Shown in pieces: positions 26,331 through 38,267 of a stretch of 64,000 nucleotides of DNA. Each line of letters starts with the position of its first letter. The first letter of the stretch is position 1. Location of the stretch: positions 29,264,001 to 29,328,000 of the forward strand of contig OZ231127.1 in assembly GCA_965153355.1 (NCBI GenBank), in the 5' to 3' direction. The position numbers and the translations under genes were made by a program. Below the pieces are notes generated by a model that did no database searches, was not told the origin of the DNA, and saw nothing but the letters and a program-made list of their open reading frames with translations. The DNA comes from Flaccisagitta enflata (Eukaryota; Chaetognatha; Sagittoidea; Aphragmophora).

Positions 26331-26865
26331 AGAATGAGAGACAGACAGACAAAACGAGGGAATGAAGGAAAGAGGTCACGCAATTCTGTGGGGTTACGTT
26401 GGAAGTGGCAGTTAAGAAAAGAGGGACGAAAAAATAAAGACGTCTTAAGGTATGGTTTTAAAGAGGAAGAGGAGTGGTGGGTTTTCATCAACTTTGGGTC
26501 AAGTTCACTGCAACCCTACTTGCATGCGACTTGGCAGGGGCATTGAAGAAAGAAATTTCTTAAATGTAACAGACATACCGATCGACTGACCAACAAAACT
26601 ACGTTGAGGTGTCAATACAAAAAAAAGTTATGTGTAAGAACGCTTATATAAAGCTGGTAGCAGGGCTCTTTGAAGCCGGGCTGTCGAATGTCAATGGAGA
26701 TGAAATCAACTTGTCATCCGAGCAAAGAAACGAAAAGGTCACAAAGGAGCGCAGATAAGAGGCCAAATCGGGGTGAAATATGAAGGGAATAGAATTGGGA
26801 ACGAAAATTGGCGAGATTCGTGGACAGGGTCATCAAACTCGTGCCTTTTCGATTCTGATGTCTTG

Positions 26866-27255
26866 GGCTGATTCACACTGACCATCGTGAATTTAATTTG
26901 TGAACTTAAGTGAAGTACGTACCAGCTATCAATATTTTCTTGAGCGCGAGAATTAGGTTCGTGATATGGAAAGGTTGTAAAACTAAAAGCCTGTTTCGCT
27001 CTAAAGATTGCTGTGCCGTGCTAAACCACGCGCATGTTCCTGGTGAACACATGGAAATGCCTAAGCTGCGCCCGAATGTTCCACTACCAAGCTTGTTTTT
27101 TTTTTCAGCGTGAACTCACATCCATGTTTTTGCCTTTCCTTCTCTTGAGAGGCCCACAATTGGAAAAGTAGGACATGACCGAGTTGAGCGAAAACTTTTT
27201 CCCGCTCGAAGATGGGCGCCGTCGCATCGATTGGATGGGCAGAGAAAGGGAGAAA
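26866..27255. other. Start of spacer between arms, non-coding
   Basis: Homology to the right arm stops near 26,865. No gene was recognised. Confidence 0.5.
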
Positions 27256-27313
27256 GAATGAATGAAAGAAAGAAAGGAATAGAAAGAAAGAAAGAAAGAT
27301 AGAAAGAAAGAAA

Positions 27314-27394
<81 letters not shown>

Positions 27395-27396
27395 AA
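27256..27396. repeat. (GAAA)n microsatellite
   Basis: GAAA units with a few AGAT/AAGAA interruptions. Confidence 0.93.
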
Positions 27397-28714
27397 AAAA
27401 ATGAGGAATAGGGGATACGAAAGAAAAAGAAGAAACGAAAGCGGCAAAATATGAAGGAAAGTGGGACCCAAACTAGAAGAAACACGCAGCGGAAAATTGC
27501 GAGGGAGTTAAGGGAAAATATCGAAAAAAGGAGGCACATTTGAAGTCCTAAATGGAGAGAAACTGAAAAGCTGAGGAACATGGAGATGGATTGAGGGGAA
27601 GCAAAACTAGACTTCAACTATCGTCTATTCGCCATGTTCAAGTTGGTGGAGGAATAGAGTTGTGAATAACCGAAATAGTAGAGCTTCTCAAGAGCGCATG
27701 CAAAGGGACTGGTCAAAATTATGCTTTATAATAGTGAAACTGCCTTATTGCCAATATAGAAAAAAACTACGAAGTCTCGCGTGTTTTTGTTTTATACCTT
27801 AAGGGATGAATACAGTCATGTATTGTCATTAAAGAAATATCGATAATGATGTGAGGGCATGTTCAAGTTGTGTCCAAGGCAAATCCAGGGTCAAATGTGT
27901 TTTTTTGTGATTTTACGAAAAAACTAGCTTTTGAGAGCCACAGATTTTGTTGAAAAAAATTTTGTCATGACAGGTGTCATGTAAGTGTTGATAACCATAC
28001 ATGTACAGTAAAGGATCTTTCAGAGGTGCGGAATAACCGAGTTTCAATGTAAAGGCAACGAGGTAAAAATAACTCTGTAAATAGTAAGATTCTTACACAC
28101 TCTGTGTATACTATAAGTTTCAGCTTGCTGGAAAAAGCTATCTAGGAATAACAGCCGCGAAAAGATTATGTGGTTTTGACTATGAGAGATCATGTCAGGA
28201 TTCTCCAACCCAAGTGCAATTAGAAGTGACACGAGGTTACGTCATGTAATTCTTTTGTCGTTGAATGAACATGTAGATTAGTGCACTACCAAATTTCATG
28301 AATTAACAATGGCGCAACAAATACTGCTGGTTTCAAAGAAAAGAAAAAAGCAGCTGAAAAGCGCGACAGAGAAGAAAAATAGAGAGCGGGATTGGAGACA
28401 AGATAACAAAAGGGGGCGGGGCAGGAGAGGCTGGGATTCAGGGAAGTGGCGATGGATTGGGGGAGAGCGCTTGTCCAGACTCTGGACTCCAGAGCCGCAG
28501 GACAAAGCCGTCTGTCGTTGCCAAGAAACCACATCAAACAATGATGACGGAACAACAGGTTGTCTACGCGTTGTCGTAATTATTGTTTTGCTTTTTTTTT
28601 TCACGCTTTCAACGGGACTTGTCGTTACTAGAAAGATTGTGGATGGGGGTTGTGCGTCCCTGCCCTCCCATCCGCAATGATGCCGGGACCGTGGTTGCTT
28701 GTTCTTTTCTATCT
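27397..28714. other. Spacer DNA with a dispersed repeat copy
   Basis: 27,688-27,782 (AGAGCGCATG, AATTATGCTTTAT, GCCTTATTGCCAATA) resembles 34,394-34,482, so an old dispersed repeat is present. The open frame 28,309-28,680 ends in sequence (GTCCCTGCCCTCCCATCCG, about 28,655-28,675) resembling an A' element tail. No gene was recognised. Confidence 0.45.
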
Positions 28715-28877
28715 TTCTTTGATATATTTCTTACTATCTTTCTTACTATCTTTCTTACTATCTTTCTTACTATCTTTCTTGATATCTTTCTTGCTATCTT
28801 TCTTTCTTTCTTTCTTTTCTTTCTTTTTTTCTTTTTTTCTTTAAATCTTTTTTTCTTTTTTTCTTTTTTTCTTTTTT

Positions 28878-28921
<44 letters not shown>

Positions 28922-28980
28922 TCCTTCTTTCTTTCTTACTTTCTTTCTTTCTTTCTTACTTTCTTTCTTTCTTTCTCTCG
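28715..28980. repeat. (CTTT)n microsatellite with an ATCTTTCTTACT sub-repeat
   Basis: Begins with about six 12-bp units of ACTATCTTTCTT, then T-rich and CTTT units. Confidence 0.93.
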
Positions 28981-29222
28981 TTCAATCTTTCATTCCTCCT
29001 TGGCATTAGATGTTAGCCGTCTTTTTTTTTTTTTTGCGTTGGAATGATTATCATTACAAGCACGTCCACATGTCTACCTTATATTGTAATGTAGAGCACA
29101 AAAACTGCAAAACCGCCCGTCAAAGTCTTCTACACAACTGCATCGTAGATCAGAGTGGCAAAACGTTCAACTTGTCCTCTACAAGACAGCGCAGGATCGA
29201 TCTTTCTCAAGATTTTCCCAAG

Positions 29223-29261
<39 letters not shown>

Positions 29262-29517
29262 TATTATGGTAGAGACACACAGACATAACCAGAGACACAC
29301 AGACAGAGATCACAACAGAAAGAGACATTTGAAAACATTTCATGTATTTACAGGTGAGAGTACGAAGGTCTGGTAGACCAAGAACATGATCATGTGACAA
29401 TTTGTTTCTTGGAAAATTAAAAGAAGCATTCTTCAAGCTGTCATACACCTGCCTGGTAAGCGCGAGCTTACGGTATATATCATTTTGTGAAGATGACCCG
29501 GTGTTTCTTGAAACAAG

Positions 29518-29565
<48 letters not shown>

Positions 29566-29639
29566 CGCATGCGACACTGGCGCACACAAAAACAAAGACA
29601 CACATTCAAAATGATAGACGTAAACAAAGATAGATGTAA
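28981..29639. repeat. Non-coding with short (GA)n and (AC)n
   Basis: (GA)n at about 29,230-29,257 and (AC)n at about 29,525-29,562. Open frames here contain these tracts and are not genes. Confidence 0.7.
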
Positions 29640-29851
29640 CAAGTGACGTAGGGTCACAATATCATTGGGGACAGATGGGCAATCTATACCCTACTCCATC
29701 CCATGCTCACTCAAACAGAGAGAGACAATCATGACTGCAGCATCAAGAATGCGCATTTTTCCACTTTTTGACTTGATCACCGAGGACCAATAGATGTTCA
29801 GGCCAACGGATGGACGGACAATGCTTCTTTTAGAGTTGCGTGTCTGCAACA
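29640..29851 (-). mobile_element. A'-family element (A8)
   Basis: Reversed it reads GTTGCAGACACGCAACTCTA, a CCGTCCGTTGG block, AAAAAGTGGAAAAATGCGCA, CCATCTGTCCCC and GACCCTACGTCACTTG before TT. The 5' hairpin is GTTGC...GCAAC, where the A family has GTCGC...GCGAC. Related copies are at 30,398, 31,830 and 45,834. Confidence 0.8.
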
Positions 29852-30085
29852 AAAAAGACAGCCTGACCAAGTTTGACAAAAAATTGACGAGACAAACAGG
29901 GACAGACACAAACACAGATGGAAATATCAGACATGATAATTGACAAACAGAGATATGTTTTGTTCTTTGCAGGCTGTATGGCGTATGCATTTGACAATTA
30001 CAAAAGACGTGGGAAAGATCTATCCAATATGATATCATCATCAGGAAATAACGCGCGCTGCAGCGATAAAGACAATGGTAAAGAC

Positions 30086-30086
<1 letters not shown>

Positions 30087-30169
<83 letters not shown>
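30087..30169. repeat. (GT)n microsatellite
   Basis: About 83 bp pure TG. Confidence 0.95.
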
Positions 30170-30397
30170 CTACAGAAATTTTTTTACTTCCTACGAGCGC
30201 AATTTTCCCAACTTTAACTTCCTACTGGCAATGTTATTGGCGTAGTACCTCTTGAAAGAAAAAAAAAATAATATCTATGAGAAAGTTTAAAAAAGATGTG
30301 AAAAAGAAATGCATATTCTTTTCTACTTATTTTTTCTACTTCATGCTAAACTACTGCATTTCCTCTATTTAGCAACCTGGGTGTTTTTGAAACTGAA

Positions 30398-30638
30398 CAA
30401 GTGACGCGGGGCCGCAATATTGTTGTGGGCGGGTGGGCAGGGGCATCCAACCCCCATCTACACTCAAACCTACCCTCAACACTCAAACATACACAATAAC
30501 TATCGTAAACGCTCAATTTCCCACTTTTCAACTCCATCACTATGAGGGACGGACCAATGGACCAACTGACCCACAGACCAATGGACCAATGGACTAACGG
30601 ACCGACAATGCCTCTTATAGAGTTGCATGTCGGCAACT
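30398..30638 (-). mobile_element. A'-family element (A9)
   Basis: Reversed it has AGTTGCCGACATGCAACTC, TATAAGAGGC, GGTCCGTTAGTCC, GAAATTGAGCG, GGGGGTTGGATGCCCC, CACCCGCCCACAAC and GGCCCCGCGTCACTTG before TT. It is about 240 bp and non-coding. Confidence 0.82.
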
Positions 30639-30891
30639 TGAAATGATATTGCCATTTTGCCCTCAATAAGCGACCCCCTCTGCTGTGATTAAGTTAGAGA
30701 CAGATACAGAAAGAAGCAGAGATAGATACAGAAAGAAACAGAGACAGAAAAAGAACTTACTTTTTTTTTGTTTCTTTTCCTTTTTTTTTCTCCTTGATTT
30801 CTGTTTTACCTTTTATCCTTTTTTTTCTTCTTTTTTCTTTTCTTCCACTTTTTTGACCTTGCTTGCTTCTTCATGCTACCCTTTCTGCTGC

Positions 30892-30893
<2 letters not shown>
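30639..30893. other. Non-coding, T-rich
   Basis: GATACAGAAAGAAG repeats followed by T-rich sequence; no gene was recognised. Confidence 0.5.
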
Positions 30894-30990
<97 letters not shown>

Positions 30991-31007
30991 GTGTGTGTGT
31001 GCGTGTG

Positions 31008-31042
<35 letters not shown>
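30894..31042. repeat. (GT)n microsatellite
   Basis: About 149 bp TG with a few CG and TT interruptions. Confidence 0.95.
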
Positions 31043-31519
31043 ACGCTTGTCTATGCATGTGTATTTCAGTATTTGTAAGTGTCAGGCCTGCATACATGCA
31101 TGTACACATGCGTTTGTAAGCTCCTATGTATATCAATCAATCACTTATTCAGGTTCTGACATCGATGGCGTCTCCAACAGCAAAGGCGACTGCAGCAATG
31201 ACATACGCCAGCATTTTTACAAATGGGAGTAGTAATGCTACCTATCCTCATCCCTCTGCCTCCTTTGCCACTTTCTCAGCGAACTGGTGAGTGTCTGAAA
31301 GGGCATGTTTCTACACCAGAGGATCATGTTTTGAAACGGCCGCTCGCTACATTTGTTCGCTAGCGCGGCTTACTCGCTATGCTCGCTTCTCGGCTCCATT
31401 CACGGGCTCGCTTTCTTCTTTCCCTCGTGGGATTGGAAGTTTCATGATTCACGATACACAGAAATGATTGCGACTGTCAAACCAATGGGTTGCGATTTAC
31501 TATGTATGGTAGAATTTTT
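31043..31519. other. Non-coding; degenerate GCTCGCT repeat
   Basis: At about 31,340-31,420 the phrases TTTGTTCGCTAGC, CTCGCTATGCTCGC and CTCCATTCACGGGCTCGC resemble 45,645-45,740, an old dispersed repeat. No gene was recognised. Confidence 0.45.
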
Positions 31520-31666
31520 AGTCGCGGACACGCAACTCTACACCTTGCCGTGTCGGTCGGTAGTTCGGTCCATCTGTCCATCACATTTTTGAATTCCGAT
31601 TGTTTTTTTTTGCATTACTGCTCCTGCTCAAATGTCCGCGACTGGATCACCGTGTACCCGGCCTTG
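31520..31666 (+). mobile_element. A-family element (A10)
   Basis: AGTCGCGGACACGCAACTC, CACCTTGCCGTGTCGG, GTCC block, GAATTCCGATTG, GCATTACTGCTCCTGC, GTCCGCGACTGG and ACCCGGCCTTG, preceded by TTTTT and followed by TTTT. Confidence 0.88.
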
Positions 31667-31829
31667 TTTTTGTGTGGACGTGATCATTGAGAGGGACACA
31701 AAGGATTGAAAGAGTGATAATGAGCAATTTCACTTCTATCATAGGCTGTAAGCATGGCCAACGCCATGTTGGTGAGTTGGTGAGACGGTCAGTCATGAGT
31801 TGAGTAGTATGAAGTGGCGTTATGTTTTT

Positions 31830-32589
31830 CAGTTGCAGACGCGCAACTCTATAAGAGGCTTTGTCCATCCGTCCATTGTCCATTGGTACATGCGTCAAAT
31901 TGTCTGTGATGATCAGGTCGAAAAGTGAAATAATGAGCGTTTTGGATACTTTTTGGGCAGCGACCCCAAAGGGCCAATGTCCTATAGGACACAGGGGAAA
32001 AACTTATGTACGTTCTGCCGTCCGTCCGTCTGTACATCCCCCCTGAAGCTTCTCATTGAATAAGAAAGAGAATAGACAAAATGCAAACTTCCCATTGAAT
32101 GACATGGAAGGTCTACAAAAAAGTAAAAAAATGTCAATTTCACGTTGAATAACACAGAAAATTAAAAAAAAATAAAAACAAGCAAATTTCCAATTCAATA
32201 ACATAGCTAACTGACAAGTGAATGATAAAATATTGAAATTCCTATTGAATAACATAGAAAATTGACAAGAAATCAAGTTAATGCTAAACTCCCACTGAAT
32301 ATCATAAGAAATTGCTCAAAAGACCCCAAAATTGCACTCCCAGGACGGAAGGATGTACATAATTTTTGCCCCTGTGTCCTATAGGACATCAGTCCTTTAG
32401 GGCCACTGCCCTGCTCTCACTCTACTTCATCAGCTAATTACTCCAAGCAGGGCGTTGGGTACCGCTGACCATGTGCAATCCTTGGATGACTAGTTGTGTA
32501 TGTTTATGTGGATGGGTATTGGGGTGTGGATGGGGGTAAGATGCCCCTGCCCACCTGTCCGCAATGATATTGTGACCCCGCGTCACATG
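31830..32589 (+). mobile_element. A'-family element interrupted by a B element (A11)
   Basis: The 5' part (CAGTTGCAGACGCGCAACTC, TATAAGAGGCTTTGTCC, GTCCATTGTCC, GTCGAAAAGTGAAATAATGA) ends at about 31,950. The 3' part resumes at about 32,494 (GTGGATGGGGGTAAGATGCC, CCACCTGTCCGCAATG, GACCCCGCGTCACATG then TT). The parts join in the correct order for an A' element, so the B element between them inserted later. Confidence 0.82.
31955..32493 (+). mobile_element. B-family element nested in A' (B2)
   Basis: Starts GGGCAGCGACCCCAAAGGGC after TTTTT and carries the inverted GTCCTATAGGACACAGGGG block at about 31,978 and 32,365-32,395. The middle is an ATTGAATAACAT...AAATTGAC array of about 55-60 bp units (32,050-32,320). 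It ends GCAGGGCGTTGGGTACCGC and GGATGACTAG before TT. CTAG matches the canonical Helitron 3' terminus. Confidence 0.85.
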
Positions 32590-32796
32590 TTTCCCATCAG
32601 GGCGGTTTTTGATGGACTGTGCAACGTCGCATCCTCACGTGCTATACGAAAGAATACAGAAGAAAAGAGTGCTAGGATTTCATTGACAACACTTTGACGG
32701 AATACACAAAAATTCAACAATTCATAACCAGGTCAGTTGAAGAGAGAGAGAGAGAGAGAGATATGAAATAGTTTTCACTTTTGTATGCTTTAAGTA

Positions 32797-34030
32797 CAGG
32801 GTGATCAATCTCAACTAGCAAAAAGTTGTTTACTCTTATATGCATTATCTCACTAATCTGGAATCACTTGTTTTTGAAGTACTATGTTTATCATTGTTTG
32901 TGTTCAAATTTCATAGGTCTAAGATGAATAGTTTTCCCACAACATCAATTTTAAAAATAACAAGTATTTACACCTGAAGCTCTATAAATTTAGTTTTTAT
33001 CAATATAATTTTTCATTTAATTGGGTTTTTTTCTGAAGTGACTCAATTTCTGATACATGATGTCAGATTGGTCTCAAATGAAGCATAATTTGAATCTTTG
33101 TCATTTGAGACTACTATTGCCTCAATTTGAGCATTTAAAAAAAAAATTATATTGAACAATAGTAGCAAAAGCATCAGATGGTCAGCGGTTCCTGTGCCCT
33201 GCCTAAGTAGGTTGTGCTTGATATTGAAGGGGGAGCAGGGCAGCGGCCCCGAAGTGGTCAATCACCTATGGTTTCAAACATATGGGGAATTTTCTCCTCC
33301 TCCTCCTCCTTCTCTGTCCCTCCCCCCCCTCAAATTCTAGCCTCGAGGCCAAAATTCCAGTCTCGAGGTCAAAATCCCAGTCTTGAAGCCCAAATCACAG
33401 CCTAAAGGCCCAAATCCTAGCCTCAAAGCCCAAATCCTAGCCTGGAGGCCTACATCCTAGCCTTGAGGCCCAAATCTCAGCTTGAAGGTTGGGATCTGGG
33501 CCTCTTGGCAGGGATCTGGTCCTCTTGGCTGGGATTTGGACCTGGTCGGGATTTGGACCGGGCTAAGATTTGCGCCTTGAGGCTAGGATTTGGGCTTCCA
33601 GGCTGGGATTTGGGCTTCGAGACTGGGATTTGGGCCTTGAGACCGGAATTTGGGCCTTGAGACTGGAATTTAGGCCTTGAGACTGGAATTTGGGCCTTGA
33701 GACTGGAATTTGGACCTTGAGACTGGAAATGGAGGGGGAGGACGGAGAAGGAGAAGGAAGATAAGGAGAAAACTCCCCATAAGTGTGAAAGCATAGGTCA
33801 TTGACCCCGTTGGGGTCGCTGCCCAAAAAGGATTTATTGACCTACAGGAGAAGTTACTTGTTCTATATTGAATTGATGTTGTGAACAAACTATTCATCTC
33901 AGACTTATGAAATTTGGGCACAAAAAATATCAGACATATTACGTTAAGAAACAAATAATTCTAGATTAGTTAAATGATGCATTTTAGAGTAAAAGCTTAA
34001 TACTTTTGCCAGTTGAGATTGATCACCCTG
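32797..34030. mobile_element. Tc1/mariner-like MITE with long inverted repeats, interrupted
   Basis: CAGGGTGATCAATCTCAACT at 32,797 is matched by its reverse complement ending 34,030. Similarity continues about 150 bp inward (AATCTAGAAT, CAAATTTCATAGGTCT, GATGAATAGTTT, CACAACATCAATT). Both sides carry TA. The middle contains a C-family insertion (about 33,170-33,824). There is no coding capacity; two overlapping open frames lie in the nested array. Confidence 0.85.
33170..33824 (-). mobile_element. C-family element, foldback array (C1)
   Basis: Reversed it starts GGGCAGCGACCCCAACGGGG after TTTTT, then CATGACCTATGCTTTCACAC-like sequence and TTTCTCCTT...CCTCC. The array has a unit of about 20 bp containing CCAAATTCCAGTCTC. 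The array flips strand near 33,480, after which it is the reverse complement, and the 5' block returns as GTGGTCAATCACCTATGGTT. The 3' domain is CCTGCCTAAGTAGG...GTGCCCTGCC...CGCTGACCATC. Confidence 0.82.
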
Positions 34031-34393
34031 TAAGTAATCATATTATTCATATATCAGGCTTCTAATTATTCGATTCCCTTATTCAACAGAGTGAGATTCT
34101 TGGAGAAAGAAAGATGGAGGAATTATTCAACTCAAGAGCAAAATTGCATTGACAAAAAGTGGATAACGCCTACGGGCGGCTATTATGGCAGAGTTCATCA
34201 CAGCGTTGGCCTCGTGACATTGGTGGCGACAACCGAGCTGTCATTTATAAATTGGGACTGGCTTTTGTTGTCATAAGCTTGTGATACATTTGAGTAATTA
34301 TTTTTGTTACAAATATTCTGATATTTCAAAATGTTCATTAACATTTTTTGATCTTATGAGAATTCATCAATAAATACAGTTGAGCACCACTAG

Positions 34394-34482
34394 AGCGCAT
34401 TTCAGGGGCGTGAGCTCAATTATGCTTTATATTGAAATAGCCTTATTTCCAATACAGAAAAACTAAAAAATCTCTCATGGGA
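34394..34482. repeat. Dispersed repeat, second copy
   Basis: Shares AGAGCGCAT, TCAATTATGCTTTAT, GCCTTATTTCCAATA and AAAAACTA with 27,688-27,782, at roughly 75-80 percent by eye. The family is unknown. Confidence 0.5.
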
Positions 34483-34780
34483 TAGCAGATTGTCTGCCTT
34501 ATGGGCGCGTATGCGCATATGCGCGTGCGCGTGTGCTTGCGCTCTACAGATGCTCCACTTTAGGTGTTGGAACAAAACTTATCATTTGAGTGTCCTTGAT
34601 GAGTGTCTGTTTGCATACAGATGTGTATGTCAGTGTAATGTTGATTCATGAAGAAGTACCTTCAATGAATGTCTGAATAGTTTGTTTACAGTCATAAAAC
34701 GACTGATAATGTTTTCTCAAGCAAGACAAAGCGAGACAAATTTTGATGAAATATGTTCAGAGAAAGGCTAGCGCATTCTT
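34483..34780. other. Non-coding, no gene recognised
   Basis: Contains an alternating GCGTATGCGCATATGCGCG stretch at about 34,505-34,535 that could form a hairpin or Z-DNA. No gene was recognised. Confidence 0.5.
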
Positions 34781-34940
34781 AGTTGCGGATACGCAACTCT
34801 ATAAGAGGCTTTGTCTGTCGGTCGGTCTGTTGGTCAGTCCGTCGGTCCGTCATGGTGATCGAGTTAGGAAAGTGTGAAAACGCGCATTTCCGCCCCTGCC
34901 CACCTGTCCGCAACTGGTATTGGCCGTGTATCCAGCCTTA
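34781..34940 (+). mobile_element. A/A' intermediate element (A12)
   Basis: Head AGTTGCGGATACGCAACTC and tail GTCCGCAACTGG. The 5' motif and the near-3' motif both carry the A' form (GTTGC/GCAAC), while the end GTGTATCCAGCCTTA is A-like. This makes it informative about covariation. Confidence 0.85.
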
Positions 34941-34942
34941 TT

Positions 34943-35076
34943 AGTAACGGACACGCGACTCTACTCCCCGCTTTGTCACTCTGTCGGTAGGTTTGTCTAT
35001 CCGGAATTGTGAGCGATTTTTGCATTACTGCCCCTGCTCAACCTTCTGCAATGCTGGTGCCGTAAATCAGGCCTTG
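34943..35076 (+). mobile_element. A-family element in tandem with A12 (A13)
   Basis: AGTAACGGACACGCGACTC, CCCCGCTTTGTC, GATTTTTGCATTACTGCC and AAATCAGGCCTTG. It starts two bases (TT) after A12 ends, so one element sits in the TT target edge of the other. Confidence 0.8.
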
Positions 35077-35802
35077 TTGCTCTGTTTACTTTCTCGATCA
35101 TATAGCTGGCGTCTGTCTGCTCTGATTGACTTGGATCATCAATGTGAATTTACTGCGCGCTTATGCGAGTTCATGCCTGTGCAGTGCCCATTCATGTCGC
35201 AAATTGAGGTTTTTTTTCTGGTATAGAAAGATGCAATAGATTTAGGCCTTAGGATCGATTATACCCCATAGGCTATCCTGAACGATCTTGGCAATCATAA
35301 GCTCTTTGTTGATCTCCCATGTCCAAACCAATCATGGTAGAGAGGAGGTTCTCTATGGATCGGTTAGAGAAGGACATTCTGATGACCTCAGAGACAGTGG
35401 GACTATTTGTTTCTCAAATTTGTAATAAAGAAAGTCACCCCTTAATAGCAAGTGCGCTCCACTGTATCAGCAGAACAGGAAAGTCCTTCCTTCCCTCGAC
35501 GTGTTGCAAATATCAATGGAAATTGTTCCAGCTAATGCCAGCAAAAAATGTTAAACAAACAGGCTCACTATTAGACCGACGTGATCAGTCACTCGCTCGT
35601 AACTAAATGGAAGATGGGCTGGGTCGTGTATAATGCAGGTTCATGCCCGCATGCCCTCCGTGGCATCCTCTTTTTCCGGCATCCTCTTTTTCCGGCATCC
35701 TCTTTTTCTGGCATGCTCGCAGACTAAAAAAAGGTCAGACTGAAGGAAAAAAAAATCACTGAGTTATGAGGAACAAGGTTAAGAAGTGTGAAGAGGGATA
35801 AG

Positions 35803-35803
<1 letters not shown>
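35077..35803. other. Non-coding; unrecognised open frame and 21-bp triplicate
   Basis: A 95-codon plus-strand frame at 35,319-35,606 is free of simple repeats but shows no recognised domain, so it is not called a gene. At about 35,656-35,720 a GGCATCCTCTTTTTCC phrase occurs three times in tandem. Confidence 0.45.

Positions 35804-35852
<49 letters not shown>
35804..35852. repeat. (GA)n microsatellite
   Basis: Pure GA with one AAAG interruption. Confidence 0.93.
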
Positions 35853-35971
35853 GTTATGGCCAGGACTCGACGTTAACGAGAGAGAAGCTCCCAGGCATCG
35901 TGGTAGCTAAAAAGATGGCCTCAAAATGAGGTCATCATCATCACTGATAACAAGAACAGCTCAAAAAATCA

Positions 35972-37320
<1,349 letters not shown>

Positions 37321-37834
37321 TCCTTATTTCTCCTGGATGGATGCCCCTAAAAGCGGTCCTCGATTAAAAACCTTTTACTTGGATCCTTTCATTTTTCCTT
37401 TCCTTTTCATACGTCGCCATCTTGATTTTTTTTCTTTTCTCATGAGCAAAATTTTTCCCCTCTTGCCTTCTTTTCTCCTAGCATTTTTTTTCTTTCTATC
37501 TTTCTTTTTCCCTTTCTTTTCTCTCACTTTCTCAAGTTCTTATTTGGATGAGGTGTTGAAAAAGTCAAACAAGAAAACGCTAATCTGGTTCCTTTCTTTA
37601 TTCACTATTCTGCTTCTCAAATCCTTACTCCCCCACCCCCTGCCATACCCCTTCTCTTTTACTTCCGTTCGCGGCCTCTGAAGGTGGCAACGTTCTCTTT
37701 TTTCATGCGCATGCGCCAAAATATCTTTTGACGTTCTCGCGCCTCGTTTCAACCTCCTTATTATTCACGAACATAACCACAAATCACCACAAATCCTCTC
37801 ATCTGCTCCAAATGAATTCCATCTAAGGGAACGA

Positions 37835-38267
37835 AAAAAGAACAACTTGATTATCTTTGGTCTAGGGGAAAGCAATGAAGCACTTAATGAAGAAGGAAAG
37901 AAGTTGTTGATGACCTTTTTCATGATCTTGGAACTGTTATCTTAAGTGATGAATATCAATGCTTCAGAGTTGGGAAGTACAACAGTCAAAATTACCGACC
38001 ACTTGTCATCAAACTGCCAAATGCCATTATCAAAAATGATATCTTAGCCAAAGCAAAAATGCTTAAAGGCAACGAAAATGGAAAAGAGTGAGCATCACCC
38101 ATGATTTGAATAAAATACAGTGTGCTGAAGAGAAAACAAATGAGCTTCTTCTCTGACAAGAAGCTGTCAAAAGGAATGAAGGCCCTATCACCAGAGGAAA
38201 AGCTTACAAAAATTTGGAAAGTTATTGGTGGACGTGGATCAAGAGCTTTGGCTTTTCGGCCTCTTTA
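37835..38267 (+). pseudogene. Decayed LINE ORF1-like protein fragment
   Basis: Translation in changing frames gives the layout of the RRM-type ORF1 protein of many non-LTR retrotransposons. The motifs are NNLIIFGLGES (37,841-37,873, frame 2), FRVGKYN (37,963 on, frame 1), RPLVIKLPNA (37,996 on) and AKAKMLKG (38,047-38,070). Then follow VSITHDLN (38,088 on, frame 3) and a terminal VIGGRGSRA (38,221 on, frame 1). The frame changes near 37,901-37,906, again near 38,080 and again before 38,220, and stops occur inside, so it is dead. No reverse transcriptase or endonuclease ORF was found nearby, and both ends are missing. Family-level assignment (L1/Tx1, CR1 or other) is not possible by eye. This is the only recognisable protein relic in the window. 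Confidence 0.72.

Noticed and set aside
28309-28680. 123-codon frame with a hydrophobic stretch
   Set aside because: The C-terminal part overlaps a transposon-tail-like sequence and the hydrophobic run comes from a T-rich stretch.
35319-35606. 95-codon frame as a small gene
   Set aside because: No domain is recognised, there is no second copy for comparison and no flanking gene signals. It remains an unsupported open frame.
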